From NCBI RefSeq assembly GCF_001649575.2, contig NC_051433.1:7680402-7744401 (forward strand): DNA of 64,000 nt, in the 5' to 3' direction. This DNA is from Kryptolebias marmoratus. Its lineage: Eukaryota; Chordata; Actinopteri; Cyprinodontiformes; Rivulidae. Positions 25,775 to 38,565 of this stretch are shown here, piece after piece. A program made the position numbers and the translations under genes. The notes under the pieces were generated by a model that had not been told where the DNA came from, made no database searches, and saw nothing but the letters and a program-made list of their open reading frames with translations. How positions within the stretch are numbered: position 1 is the first letter of the stretch; each line of letters starts with the position of its first letter.

Positions 25775-27508
25775 ATGGCCTGATGATGTAAAAAAAAACA
25801 AAAAACATGATAAATCATTTCAAAATCTTTTACACCTTTACTCCGACATATATCCTGTACAACCTAACTGAAAAATGAGTTGTGGGGAAAAAAACATTAG
25901 CATGAGTGTCCACACACTAATATTTGTTAAAGCACCTTTTTATTTGATAACTGCCTTTGTTCTTGGAAGTTCACCTTCTTTGAATTAAAATGAGTCTGAT
26001 CAACATGAAATCAAGTTCATCTGTCCTAGCATGACTTTTCTGACATTAATTGCATCCTACAGCAAAAGCTATGGTTCATAGAGAGGTGGTAAAGCATCAA
26101 AAGGATCTCAATGTTAAAAAGAAACAGTCAAAGGAAAGTTACAAAAATTCCCCTGCATTAAATATTTCAGTCGTTCCCAAACTTGCAAAATAAAAGTTAA
26201 AGAGACTCGTGACCCTGTCTTTTACTGTTTTAGGTAAACAAACATTGATAACACAAAATGTAGCAAAAAATATATTCAACTATTATGTTTGTTGTTGTTG
26301 TTGTTTTTTCATTTATGACTACTGTTTTTAACTTTTTGTAACAGATAAGGATAAATATTCTGTTGATGATCATTTTTGTTTGTTTGTTTGAACCTAATGT
26401 GATTTCTGTATATTTTCTTAAGATTCCCCATTTGGTGTTTTGCAACCCAATCCCAGCTTTGGAAACTACTGTCATTCAATGAGGACATTCATCAAGAAGA
26501 GCAGAAAATTTGTAACACCAGCGTCATTACTAAGAACTGGACATACCCTTGAAATTGATGGAAAGAAAAATAGAAAAAAGATGAAAACTGTTCATTGAGG
26601 CTTTTAAGAGACCTACTGCAACACTGAAAGAGCTGCAGGAAATTCTGACAAATACTGGTTCTGTACTACATGGGACAATCTTCTGTGTTCTTCAAATGGC
26701 TGGTCTATGGGGTAGGACATAATTTTCTTATGTTTGTACACATTGTAAATCAAGTCTCCTAAAACTATGTAGGGAAATGTGTTATGGTTTGATGAACTTA
26801 CAGTTGAACTTTTTGACTGCAATTTCAAAAGGTATAGTCTGGTTGATGCAGGAACAAGAATGTTGGATCACCAGAAAAATGCCATAGGCACAGTGGGACT
26901 TGGTGGCAGCATCATTTGGTGTAGTTTAGTGAAGGTGAATGGGACTATGGACAGTATCAAATACCTGTTTCATTTGGTCCCAAATCTTCAGGTATCTACT
27001 GGAAAACTGGAGATGAAGATGATTTCTTTTTAGTTACAATGACCCCAAGTGTACATAAAAGGTGCTTCACTAAAACATAAATATATTTTTTCAAATGTCC
27101 TGTTCAGAGACTAGACTTAAATTTAATAGAAAATCGGTGGGGTTACTTTAAGATGACTAGGCACGACACTCAAAACCTGGGAGATTTTGAGCACTTTAGC
27201 AAAGATGTGGGCAAATATTACCAGTTGATTTTGTGGCCGGTTACTAGACTCCACAAAGGCTGAGGGCTTTAAATAAATCAAAAGGTGCTTCAACAAAGCC
27301 TTAGTTTCATAGTCTGCACACTTATGTAAGCAGCTTCTTGCTTCTTTTATTTTTTATTCCCAATGCCATTTATTTATTTTTCCATTTGAAATGTACAGGG
27401 TATGTGTCACAAAAAGTTTTGAATGGATTTATCTTAGTTAAATTTTTCTACATTTCAAAAACCTGACATTGTAAAAGGGGTGAAAAGACTTTTTATATTC
27501 ACTGCAGT
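25775..27508 (+). mobile_element. degenerate Tc1/mariner transposon
   Basis: The left end has ATAAATCATTTCAAAATCTT followed by TATCCTGTAC at 25810-25860. The right end reads, in reverse complement, ATAAATCCATTCAAAACTTT and then ACCCTGTACA, so the two ends are diverged inverted repeats. The right tip has AGACTTTTTATATTCACTGCAGT, like fish Tc1 ends. Between them lies a broken transposase on the plus strand. The outer left tip is poorly preserved. An old, inactive copy. Confidence 0.72.
26070..27330 (+). pseudogene. Tc1-family transposase pseudogene
   Basis: Pieces in shifted frames match a DDE transposase. The N-terminal helix-turn-helix region reads EVVKHQKDLNVKK. A middle piece reads EIDGKKNRKKMKTVH, then an out-of-frame RPTATLKELQEILTNTGSVL. 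The first catalytic Asp is in VLWFDELTVELF (from 26779). The second region reads FSYNDPKCT, where the catalytic Asp of QDND appears replaced by Tyr. The Glu survives in LNLIENRW. Multiple stops and frameshifts, and probably an insertion at about 26.2-26.5 kb, make it non-functional. Confidence 0.7.
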
Positions 27509-30500
27509 ACACAGAAGCTAAAAAAAAGTATGACAAGAAGCATGCAATACAATTTTCCTGTCTTGAAGAGAAAAACATAAATAAACAAATCAACAAAAAA
27601 GGTACTCCTTGATGCACTTCACAGTAAGTCATTAACAGATCTTCATCTGAGAATGTCACTCATCTTTAAAAGGCTACTCCTGACAGCTGTAGAATAGGCC
27701 TTTTTCAGTATGTCTGGTTTGATATGCCTTTGCAAACCTGCCATTATATGGCTGGATTAAATATTAATAAAATGCACCTTATGTGGTAGTTTTGGTATGA
27801 CAATTTGTAGCACCATCCTGCACGGGACCTGTTGGGCAAACGGATAGCTTTTTGTACTGAGGCATATCATGGCATAAAAAGTAAAATTTTCACTGTACCA
27901 AATTAATTTCACATTAGTTATTGGTTCAAAGGAAGTCATGTAAAGTGACACCTTTTTCCCTAGTTTTAGGTGAATGTCAACATAAATGTAATGATATTCT
28001 TAGGAGGAGGGATCATTCAACAGTTTTGACGGAACTTTAGAGATTGCAAAGCCATAGATATGGGGTCTCAATGGCATGTACAAAGACATAACACTAAATA
28101 AACTTTCAGTTGTGTAAACTTGGTAGTTACAATGTTTTGCTGGCTCACCAAAACTGTAAAAAGGTGAGATTTCAGTTTTATGGGAGATATTAACTGGTTA
28201 TTTATTTATTAATTTTTTTTATTGTTTAGTTTTTGTTTTTTTTTTTCTGAACAAGCCATTTGTTTTTGTTCAGTCTCCATAGAGTATGCAGCCAATTTAC
28301 ATAAAAAATAAATAATATTTTGTAAAAAAAAAAAAAAAAAAATGTTTTAGAGCCAGCAAAGCCTTGTTTCTACTTCCATGTGACAAATAGTGACAATTTG
28401 AAGAAGTTGTTGGTTGTGCAGTTTTTAACATCATTTTCTTTTCTCTCCAACTATACTCCTGTTTCAGTTCCTATGCCATTACCTTTCTAAACCAAATTTG
28501 TATTATTTTCTTTTATTTTTTATTTACTTTTTATCCTGTCTTTTCTGAACACAGTAAACACTGTCACATAATTGACTTCTAAAGCCTTTTCATATATCTG
28601 CTGCACCTTAATGGCTTAAAGATATTGTCCTTTTACAGCCAGCTCTGTTCACCCTTTTGTAATGTACACCAGTCAGAGTTGAATCAGCATCAAGTCAAAT
28701 AAGCTGACATTATGACATCAGCAAAGTGGCAAAATAGTTACTGCATGAGCTGCCAACCACACATACAGTATGCATACCTATATGGCTCTATGAAGGTTGC
28801 AGATGTTGATTCAAAGGCATTTTAGACCTGATTTGAGAGGTGATGTGTGAAATAGGATTGAACTGTAGTTCCTGAAGTAAAACAACACAAGTACACAAAC
28901 TGTTTGTTTTGGTTTTTTGTTTGATTTTTGCATGACTCAAACTTAGGTCCTTCAGTTAAAGGTGGATGTTTCAGCGCTAGCTGACAACTCTGCCTCCTCA
29001 TAAGTTTTGATGCTTGATAACACTGACAGTTGTGCATGACTAATACAAAGGGTACTGGATGTGTCATCAAACTGCAAGGAATGGCGAGGCTGTTAGTAAT
29101 TGTGGTTTTCTAAAAAAATGTATCATGGCTATTTTCTTGGCATTTGGGTTGTACTGAACAAGAGATTTCTGGTGTTACTATGGAAGAAATAAAACAAACA
29201 TCACTCAACACAATAATAAAAAAAATGTAAGTGAAATTGACACAGTGCAAAGTCAATCAATAAAGTGTAAAAAAAATGTTGTGCTCATTTGTATCCTCAT
29301 GGGCTTTGCAGAGCACAAGCTTAACTGTGTTGATTGGCTGCACCTGAGTAGGTATGAACTGATGACTTATTTGCTGTGGCTTGAGAAGTCTTCACACCTA
29401 CTGCTCATTATAAGCAGTGCTTTTGTTGGAAAAAATGGGAATAAATCCAGACCTGTACATACTGGTACTAAACCATTATCTGACCAAAACAAAGAGCATT
29501 ATTTCTGATTTCAAATTGGACAAATTTAAATAATTACTTGTCTCTTTTTGACACCTTAGAGACATTGAAATAATAAAAAGAAATCACAACTGAGTTTTTT
29601 TTCCCCCATCCTGCAAAAACCTGCAAAAAAAAGTCACCATTGAACTTTTAATAGCATTTAAACAGTTTTTAATAGACAATTACAATCAATATACTAGAAA
29701 AATTACCCTTTCTGCAGAACAAGCCTGTGCCTTCAAAGACGAGAACTTTCATTACACCTGGAACAGAACTTAATGAATCTTCATACAACAAGGTTGGAAA
29801 TAGACAAAGATTAACTAGGAAAGCCCTTTCAAATGGATAAAAGGAACTCCATACAATATACCTAGTGGTGTTATTTTGGTGCATGGTCTGTTGATTAGGA
29901 AACTGTCGTCTACATGACAAACTTTGTTTCTTAAGAACTTCTGCTTCAATACACCTGATTTCAATAAACAGGTCATTAGGCTCTCAAAACAGACGAGCCA
30001 TTTATTCATTTTAATAAGGTGTATATCAGTTTTTAAGTCTGGTTGATGCTTTGCTCCCTCTAAAATGTTTCTTGTTAAAAGCAAATTAGTTTTCTAAATC
30101 TTTTTTGGCAGAAAGGGATATTTTTCAGAAGTAGCTGAAAAGAGGTTTGGTAAGAAGTTAAAAGAACAATAAAATGGTTTATTCCTTCTTACAAAGTTTC
30201 ACTGATGAATCCAAAGAATAATTTACATTTGCCACAAAAACATGAAAAGGTTGAATTTAGTTTGTCATTCCAGGACTTCTGTAGAAACAATATGTCCCAG
30301 TTTTATAGATAGCAAGGAAGGACAGTTACTTCGGCCCCTTGTAAAAATAAAACTAAGTGACCTTTTTTTCTTCATTTTTTTTATCCCAGTCCCACATGAT
30401 TTCATTGAAATAAATGAAATAACTCTATGAATATATGCACTTTACTACACACACAGATGTTGCATAACAGTGCACTGTATAACACTTGTGTTCTTCATGC

Positions 30501-33500
30501 TGTGCTGAAGTATCCATAAGATGTCCTTTATTGCATAAAGTGACTCAAGTAATGCAGAGACACCATTAGATTTTTTTCCATCCATTACCATTGTATAAAG
30601 AGTTATAAAGAAATCACTGCTGGATCCTGTATCAGGATATTCATTTTAAATCCAGTGCTTAGATTAGAAACAGCGGATGAAGTTTATAGAATACTCTCAG
30701 TCTCTCCAAACTACATGTGTGAAGAAACATTTGTTTGTGCAAAACATTGATATTCTAAGCCAAAAACTTACCAACAGCTAAGTGTTTTCAAACACGTAAA
30801 ACATTTACACATCATAATAGGTTCTGATAAAAAAAGAGAATGTTGTTAGTGCCAAAAAATATGGACGATTTTGGACAACAGCACTAAAGAGCAAACAAGA
30901 ATGTAATTCAGAGTTCTGTGTTCCAGTTTGTTCCCTACATTGTGCTGAGCAACAAACACTGAGTAACTTAAAGTCACACGTTCCTTTTTATCCAATCGTT
31001 CAGAACTTCATTATATTCTAACAAAATAGCTTGCTTTACATCTGAAGCAGCATTAATTTATTCATCCTCTTTTGTGGTCAACACATCACTAAATCATTGG
31101 CTATTACACTCTTGCAACTTATGTCCCCCACCTCCTATTGCCTATGGCTGCATTAGCTAATTGTTTTCGTTGTTCAATAAATAATTTCTAAACTGGGAAA
31201 AAAAAAATCAGTAGGTTTCTATCATCCATGGCAAAATATGTGACAGTTGCCATGTGCATTGAGGAATTAAGTACAATGTCATAATGCATAAAAATAATGA
31301 AGCTACAAAAAACATAGATTTTTCTAAAAGACAGTAATCAACAAACCAGAACCAATAAATAAATAAATTTAAATATGTCTTAAACTGTTCCTGGTAAGAT
31401 AAGCGGTTTGCACATACTAGTTGGAAATCTTGAAATATGTTTTTTTTTAAATCCATGTTTAAGTTATGTGTTTATTTATTTAACTCTGTTTTGAATTATA
31501 TACCATTCAGTAAATAAATCATTAAAACCAAAATCATCACTTTACTATTAATTTCACCAATCATTAAACACCTGATTTGGTTTGGCTTCTGGCTACAAAG
31601 CACATGTTTTATTCCTTAGTGGGCCAGAGCACAACCTTTGATCCTAAAGCTTTTCTGGCAGACTGGAACTTTAATAACAACAGAAGGAGTAATTGTAGTT
31701 TTTCCAACAGGACCTTTGTGATTCAAAACAATCTAACCGAGGACCTAAAAAGAATAGCAAAATCAATATCATATTAACGCCTTAAGATGTGCTTTTATTT
31801 GTTAATGGCATTGGCCATGTTGCCTCAAGGTGGGAAGGTGTTTGTTGAATTCCCCGGTGCTTTGGTCAGTGGAGTTTGCATGTTATCTACAGTTGGGAGT
31901 CTTTCAGGTGTTATAGTTCTTTACCTCCAGCCCACAAGTAGTGTAACAAAGTAGGATTTATAGAAGAGGTCATATGATATTTTGTGATCTTTTTTCTTTC
32001 AGACACATCTAGTCATGTTTAGTGAATGTTAAACTTCTTCGAAGTTGCATAAGACCTGCTAAATGGCTTGCTTGACACATCTCTGTTACGGAATTAGCAG
32101 CTGTCTTGTACATAGCTCAGCCTTTGTTGACCATACATTAGAGCCTGTAAGCATATTATATTACACCTAGATATTAATATAATGTAATTTCTTATAAGTC
32201 AGTCTGTATGCATGAACCGAGTTGCAAATCATGAACTTGCCCAGAGTGTAGTTTACTTCATGCTGTAGAAAATGCTCCTGGTCTGCTGCAATGTGGGTTG
32301 TCACTTGATGGCTTTGTCCTTTTATTTATTTTTTATTCCATTATATTTGTAGTTTTTTATTGTAACTTTTTTTGTCTTTTCTTAAATGCCTGTTCACTTT
32401 TATTTGAGTTCCAAAAAACAAATATGAACACTATTTTGCAGACCCTGGTAATATCTTGACACAACGACAACAATAATAATAACAAAAAGTCATGGTCATA
32501 ATCCAGGCTTTGAATGAAACGCCTGTCTGAACATTGGAAACTAGTCATTTTCATGACTAAAAAACACACTCTGCAATTTTCTACCTGAGTGCTGTTTTTG
32601 TAAAGAGTCAATAGCCATCTTAGTAAAATAGTCACCTCATGTTATTTTTTTTTTCAGCTTGTCAGAGAGCTGCATTTGATTTGCAATGTAAGCTAGGTCT
32701 GTTTATGCAGCATACTTTAGCAAAATGGATTTGATTTTACCATGTTGAAGGTGAAACCTTTGTTTTTAGAGTGCCTGGAAATTAAAATAGCTAAAAGCTG
32801 TTAGGCTACATATGATTGATATTTTGCACTGTTCACATTTATATGGCCCCCTCCCAACTCTTGCAAACCCTTCATCTCCCCTCCCCCATTGTTTAATCAA
32901 TTGTCATTACCAAGCCAAGTACAAAAGGAAAGGAAGAGGATATTTGAAATGCTCACCGCTATCCCTCAGAGATCTGTCAATCACCAAAGGTCCATCTGCA
33001 TAACTAATGGCTGGCTTCTTATTGCCCTTGGAGTGGGGGGGGGGATGTTCTGACTGATGGCAACACATTCATATGTTCACATGTCCAGGTCATCACTAAT
33101 GAGTGACATGTTCTTTGACAGTGATTGAAGATGAACGAAAGGCTCATTTGCTATGGCAATACTAAAGAACACAGGCAAAATCAAGGGCTTACTTGTTCTC
33201 TACAATACAATATATGACTTTAAAATTTTAGTTACATGACCTGCTATCATTTAGGCAACACTGTGTCGTACATAATTTTATTAAAGGCACATAGAGCATT
33301 TTAGCCCAGTCCTACTTTTAGGGCAGCAACTGTCAAGTTTGTGCTGCCCTACATGTATATATTTATATTTAGCCCGATGAAAATACAACTTTTGTTTGTC
33401 AGAAAGCAAATGCTGTTAGGCAAAGAGGTGTGATTAATAATAAATGAACAGATCTCTTGTTCCTAAAAATACAAAAAGAAAAAGGAAAAAAAAAACTGTA

Positions 33501-35300
33501 TACTGATGCTATATAGATCAATACAGCATAAAAGAAAGATTATGCTTCATACTAATAAAGACAGAGATGTAAAATGTATTTGAAATGGTAAAATCAATTT
33601 GAGTTTCTTTTTAACTTAATAACTTTCCACTTTTCAGTGTGATATATATGCACTGTCGATTGATTCTAATAGTTTCAGGGGATTATTCAAACAAATAATG
33701 AAAATATTGAAGATCTGTTACCACACAGCAATTGCAACACCATTAAGTACAGTAGTGCTGCTAACTCTGCTATCACTTCTGTGCTGATAAGAGAACAAAA
33801 CAGATTATAACAGCAATAAAAGTTGCAGTTATTGCCATTTAGCTAAAAATGTTTTGTGTTGCAATCCTAGAAAATTTATGTTCAAAACAAATTTCACTGG
33901 CAGGAGAGTCATAGAATGTGAATTCAGTGTCTTACTGTGCAGATGAAAGCATCTTTGAATGCCTCAGCATTCTCTGGTGACTATGACAATTACAGTGGTT
34001 TGGCAGAAAACAGCCAGTAGGGAGATAAACTGAGAGACGAATCTTTGTTTGGCTGAGTCCTGTCATATGGTGTGTTTGTTTCCACCTACAACTATTCTCT
34101 GAATCTATCCCTGGTGAAAACAAAAACTATCTCTGCAATTATTCATAATTCAGTAGATGTCTTCAGCAAAGAATTGACACACAACAATTACTAACACGGG
34201 GGCATTCTTCACTTTATCACAGTGATCTCATTGACAGAACAAATATAATGAGTAAGTTAGACTATCACACTCATGGAGATTTACCAAAAAAGTTAAATAT
34301 TTATTGGTCTTTTTTATTTTATTTTTTTTATAATTTTCCATACATTTGCAAGTTAAGGTCAACATGGAATAGGGTGGGATATCAGGTCAATGTTACCAAT
34401 TCATTATGTGTTGCCCCATAAACCTGCCCTTACTATTTAAACACATTTGTTATGCAAGAACAAATATTCCAAAAGTAAACAAAATATTCAAAACAAGAGC
34501 AAACATCTTAAAATACAAAATGAATTCAACATATTGTACACATTCACACAAAATCTGGAATATACTGGCTCCCCGTGGCACAAAGCTGGCCATCAGCCAA
34601 CTCCATAAAACAGTCTTTTTCTTTATTTTCTTTTTCATTTTAAATCACTGTTGCGGTTTGTGCCTTATTGCCTTACAAATGGCTGTGGAAAGGATAGGAA
34701 AAGACATTGTTAACACACAGTTGTCCTCAGTTTCTCACTGTCAGAATTCCCTTTTTATAAATCACTTAAATACAGCAAATGTATATCAGTCTTATGTGTT
34801 CTGACTTAACTGGCAGCTCATGATGCTGCAATTCTGTCCCTTTATAGCAGTGTATTATATATTTGTATTCCCTTTGATTTTACAAAACCTATCATATAAA
34901 ATAAATACAATTTTTTTTAGCAGTGTAACTTTTTATATGGCCCACATTTCTTTTTCTCTGCACCAGTGTTTTGGTAAAGCAGTCCTTCATTTCTGTAGTC
35001 TCCTCCAGTGTAATGTCTTTCTCCCCCATTTCTTCTTTAGCACTTAATACAAGTTTGTTGCTGTTACCATTGTCATCAGGGAATAAATAAATATATAAAC
35101 AAATAAATAAATAAATAAATTTCCTTCCTTTAAATAGGTGGAATTTTCTTTGTTTGCTGAACCCTATATTAGGAATGCAGATCCTCTTACTGTCATAGGT
35201 TACCATCAAGGTTTTCATTTTAGTAAAACAACTTCACACTAAATATTTTACTCTTCTTCGTCCACATATTAAAGTAATACTTTAAAACTCTTTAACTTTA
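27509..35300. other. intergenic region immediately 3' of the cadherin, no gene seen
   Basis: AT-rich DNA with poly(A) at 28324-28342 and a weak match to a dispersed repeat near 31.85 kb. The 132-codon open frame at 34406-34804 has no recognisable domain and low-complexity content. Alternative long 3' UTR of the cadherin could extend into the right part. Confidence 0.6.
31845..31945 (+). repeat. weak copy of a dispersed teleost repeat
   Basis: TTTGGTCAGTGGAGTTTGCATGTTATC followed by a diverged TTCAGG segment resembles the GTGTGGAGTTTGCATGTTCT block seen at 38.3 kb. Short and diverged. Confidence 0.35.
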
Positions 35301-35319
35301 AAAGTGACAGAAAACAAAT

Positions 35320-35325
35320 TTTATT
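35320..35325 (-). terminator. candidate polyadenylation signal of the cadherin gene
   Basis: AATAAA reads on the minus strand about 176 nt after the stop codon. GT-rich sequence follows within about 100 nt (TGTGGACG, then GTGTGAAGTTG), as expected of a downstream element. The 3' UTR would then be short, roughly 200 nt. Brain cadherins often have longer 3' UTRs, so later sites may also be used. Confidence 0.4.
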
Positions 35326-35371
35326 CAAATGGGTTTAAAGCCTGCATGTAGAAAGTTTCAAATTAATATAA

Positions 35372-35407
35372 AGGGGTGGTACTCTATCTTGATTGAGTAC
35401 CACCCCT
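35372..35407 (-). other. perfect 13-bp stem-loop in the cadherin 3' UTR
   Basis: The arms 35372-35384 (AGGGGTGGTACTC) and 35395-35407 (its exact reverse complement) are separated by a 10-nt loop. The stem lies about 95-130 nt after the cadherin stop codon and about 50 nt before the candidate AATAAA, so it would be part of the mRNA. It is GC-rich against an AT-rich background. Function is unknown. Confidence 0.55.
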
Positions 35408-35500
35408 GATGGTGACAGTAGTGTGCCAGAGGGTGAGCAGTTAGAAAAAGGAGGAGTAAAAGAGAGAGTTTGACTGTCTCTCTACAGATAAGAAGCTGTG

Positions 35501-36033
35501 CTAGGACCCTTCCTCCTCACGGTTTCCCGGAGCGTAGTAGCCTGCAAGTTGCCTGAAGCGTGGTCCCCAGTCATGGAGGTAAGAGAAATCCTGCTCTGAG
35601 GTGTTGGACAGTGTGTGGATAGAGCTGAGTGAAAGCGCAGGTGAGCTGGTGCCTTCAAAGGCGTATGTCTGGAAAGAGTCATACGGCGGCACCGTCAGAT
35701 CAGCGTCAGCCTGTTCCACTTTTTTTCGTATGTAGCCTTTGAACAGAGAGAAGTCTGTTGCTGCTGCTGCTGCTGCTCCATCTGCACCAAGACTCACCCT
35801 GTTTGCTTGAATCCATTGTGGCAGCGAACGGATGTCCGGGCCAGAATCGCAAGTCTTGGCCTCTGGGAAGTCATAGAGGTTCCTCAAAGCACTCATGTCA
35901 TATGCCTCAGTATCCTGCTCCCCGCCACCCTCATCATTGTACTTGATGACATTATCCCTCATGTCCTCCTCATCTTCTGCCATCCTCTGGCTCTTCCTGT
36001 GGCGTTTCAGTGTTAGGATGAGCAAGACAAGAA
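35501..36033 (-). CDS. cdh22: cadherin (CDH22-like) terminal exon, cytoplasmic tail and stop
   Basis: This terminal coding exon has the acceptor CCCTCTTCATCAG| and stops at TAG (35503-35501). It encodes the end of the transmembrane helix (VLVLLILTL), a basic stop-transfer KRHRK, and the full cytoplasmic domain. The p120-catenin-binding juxtamembrane core reads YNDEGGGEQDTEAYDMSALR. The beta-catenin-binding region includes KVEQADADLTVPPYDSFQTY and the serine-rich SLSSIHTLSNTSEQDF, followed by the near-universal DWGPRFRQLA close to the C terminus. The linker between them has six alanines from a GCA/GCT run. EQDTEAYDMSALR, PPYDSFQTYAFEG and EQDF-YL resemble CDH22 (PB-cadherin) more than CDH6-12, CDH18 or CDH20 as I remember them; this paralogue call is from memory, not alignment. 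The tail ends GNREEEGS. Confidence 0.95.
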
Positions 36034-36866
36034 CTGATGAAGAGGGAAAGAGAATAAAACAGAGAAAATAATGATTGCACAGTAATTCTTCTTTAAATAT
36101 TATGAAACTCAACAATGTTATGACAGTGTCTTGAAATATGCTGCATCTCTTAAATTGATTATAATTGAATTAAAAGGACTGTATGTATATTAAACATTTT
36201 GTTAGGTTACATTTTGTTTGTTTTTTTATTTCTTGTAACTAAGCAAAATGGAGATGTTTTAACCTGTTCTTCCACTTCGGATCCAAGTTTGTTAATGAGC
36301 AGTTGGTTTGTAGATGCATTTCAAACATTAACCAATGAGCTATGAGTAAATCTCATAGATCAGAAGAAATAGTATCAGTTGTAAGAATTATTCTTACTGT
36401 GAGTCATTTTCACTGATAAAAGATAGTGAGAAGTGAGACTTTTAGCCAGTAGTTACTTAGTTTGATTGGCATAAGAACTTGAGGCCAGAAGCCAGCTATT
36501 GACTATGTCACTCCATAACCACAAATAGAATACCTTTTTTCCTACTTTAAACAAGAACAGTGAGTTACTACTTGGAAGATATGCCAATAAAGCGACATTT
36601 AGATATATCATTAAGAAGTAAGTACCATGAATCTTTCAGAACAGATAACCACTTGCCAAAAACAACGATCCCACAGAAATCAAAAATATCATCCATTATA
36701 ATGGAGGCTACGTTGGCCCATCAGGACACCCATCTATACACAATAAAAATTAAATACAGACAGATTTATTTCATGGCCAATCTAGACTGCCGTCATAGTA
36801 TAGGCTTAGTACGCATAGAAAAAAGCCCAGGTGAACTTTTTAAAAGGTACTTGTGAGTTCAGGATG

Positions 36867-36867
<1 letters not shown>

Positions 36868-36916
<49 letters not shown>
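36868..36916. repeat. (TA)n microsatellite in cadherin intron
   Basis: About 24 uninterrupted TA units. Confidence 0.97.
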
Positions 36917-36918
<2 letters not shown>

Positions 36919-38289
36919 TTTCCTAAGCAATATCTTGTGAAAATGTATTTCTGTTTCTAACAAGTTTCTTTATTTGGTATATATGCCCTAAAAGTGGACA
37001 GTAAATACATCTAAGCGCAGTGACAGACATGTAACCCGACTAAAAATCTTTGCTGGTCTTTAGTGTGAATTTAATGCAGAATATTTAATTGACAATGTTG
37101 TTCTCCTTTTGCATTGTTTGCTTGGCTTCAGTGGGAAAGCAGAGTCTGTAACCATTGTGTTTATTCTTCTACTCAATGAATGGACCCAGTTAATTGCCAC
37201 GAGACTAAAGAAAAAGTCATGGTTTGAGGTAATCTGTGGCACACACTGTGATGCATACTAAACAAGCCCTAAGACAATTACTCTAAATTCACTCTAATGA
37301 GAAGAGTAATAGAGGGTGGAAAACTTCCTTTTTTTCAAGTCCCTTTTTAGTAAATTGTCTTAAAGTGTGTGTGACATTATGGGGATTTCTAAAAAAAAGA
37401 CAAAAAGACTTTCTCTTTAATCACTTAAGCATCTACACACCTAAAAACATACAAACTAAAAACTTATGTACCTAAAAGGTCTACATGTCTTTGGAAATGT
37501 CAATAAAACAGTGTATACAAAATACACTTCTGTTGAAAGCAAATGTACCTGTGTATACCTGACTTGTATCTATACAATGCTGATACCCATGTGTACAGAT
37601 GTTGCGATAAGTGTTCCTGACAAGACAGTTAATTTCCCCTTGGGCTGCGCTGGTTGCCCTCACACGGGAGTTCATCACAAGCAGATGGGAGGTAATTGGA
37701 ATGGATGCATGCAGATGCTGCAACGCAATAAAATGGATTCATCACATCAGGGTTATATAGGAACTGATGGAGGGACTGTTTGTTTGTAAGGTAATTAGGC
37801 AGAAATTTGTTTTCATTTTTCTCATCATCCAGCAATTGATGTAATAGAGGTGGTCCAGCCTCTGGAGAAAGAGAAAGCTGGCCAGCTGATTAGTCATTGT
37901 GTGCACCACAGAAGTACACATATATAGAAAAGAGAATGCGCACGCAGTAATGGTGGATAAAGAAAATGGATTGTAATGCAGCAAATATAAGTACGGAGTG
38001 ATTTACCATTTGTGCTGAAGCAGTTTGTGTATGATGTACAGTAAATAAAAGCAATGAGAAAAGTGTTTTGTGGTATGCAGTTGAGCTAATAAGATTGTTG
38101 TCATTTGCCTGATGCTTGTGTTGTTATTCATACCACATGGTAGTTATGAAAACATGGTTTTCCCTGTTATTTTGACCCTTACTACCCTGATACTTCAGTG
38201 TTTGCATGATGAATTGTAAAAGATGTGGCAACTTAGCCAGTCCTTTAGCGCATTGATGAGGTATGATGTGTATGTTTTAAAATTAGAAT

Positions 38290-38565
38290 GGTATGGTTCA
38301 GTGGTTGCAGGTACTAACCCGGCTTTCTGTGTGGAGTTTGCATGTTCTCCCCATGCATGCATGGGTTTTCTCCAGATAATCTTTTTTTTTTCCTACAGAC
38401 TGAAAACATTCATGTTTAGTTAACTGGTAACTCTAAATTGCCTCTAGATCGCCCTTCACTGTCTCTTTGTGGCCCTGTGATGGACTGGTGACCTGGCCAG
38501 GGCATATCTCCCTGCCGCTCTGGATGAAAAAGCATATTAAAACAAAATGGATGGAAGAATGGTAT
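38290..38565 (+). repeat. dispersed teleost retroposon-like repeat
   Basis: It contains GTGTGGAGTTTGCATGTTCT, CTGGTAACTCTAAATTGCCT, TGTGATGGACTGGTGACCTG and a short ATGGATGG end. This block order is that of a very common teleost interspersed repeat ending in a GGAT tail. I recognise it but am unsure of its class. It is probably non-autonomous and 3'-anchored. Confidence 0.65.

Noticed and set aside
34406..34804. Plus-strand open frame of 132 codons 3' of the cadherin
   Set aside because: No family features, opposite-strand frames overlap it, and low stop density in AT-rich DNA explains it.
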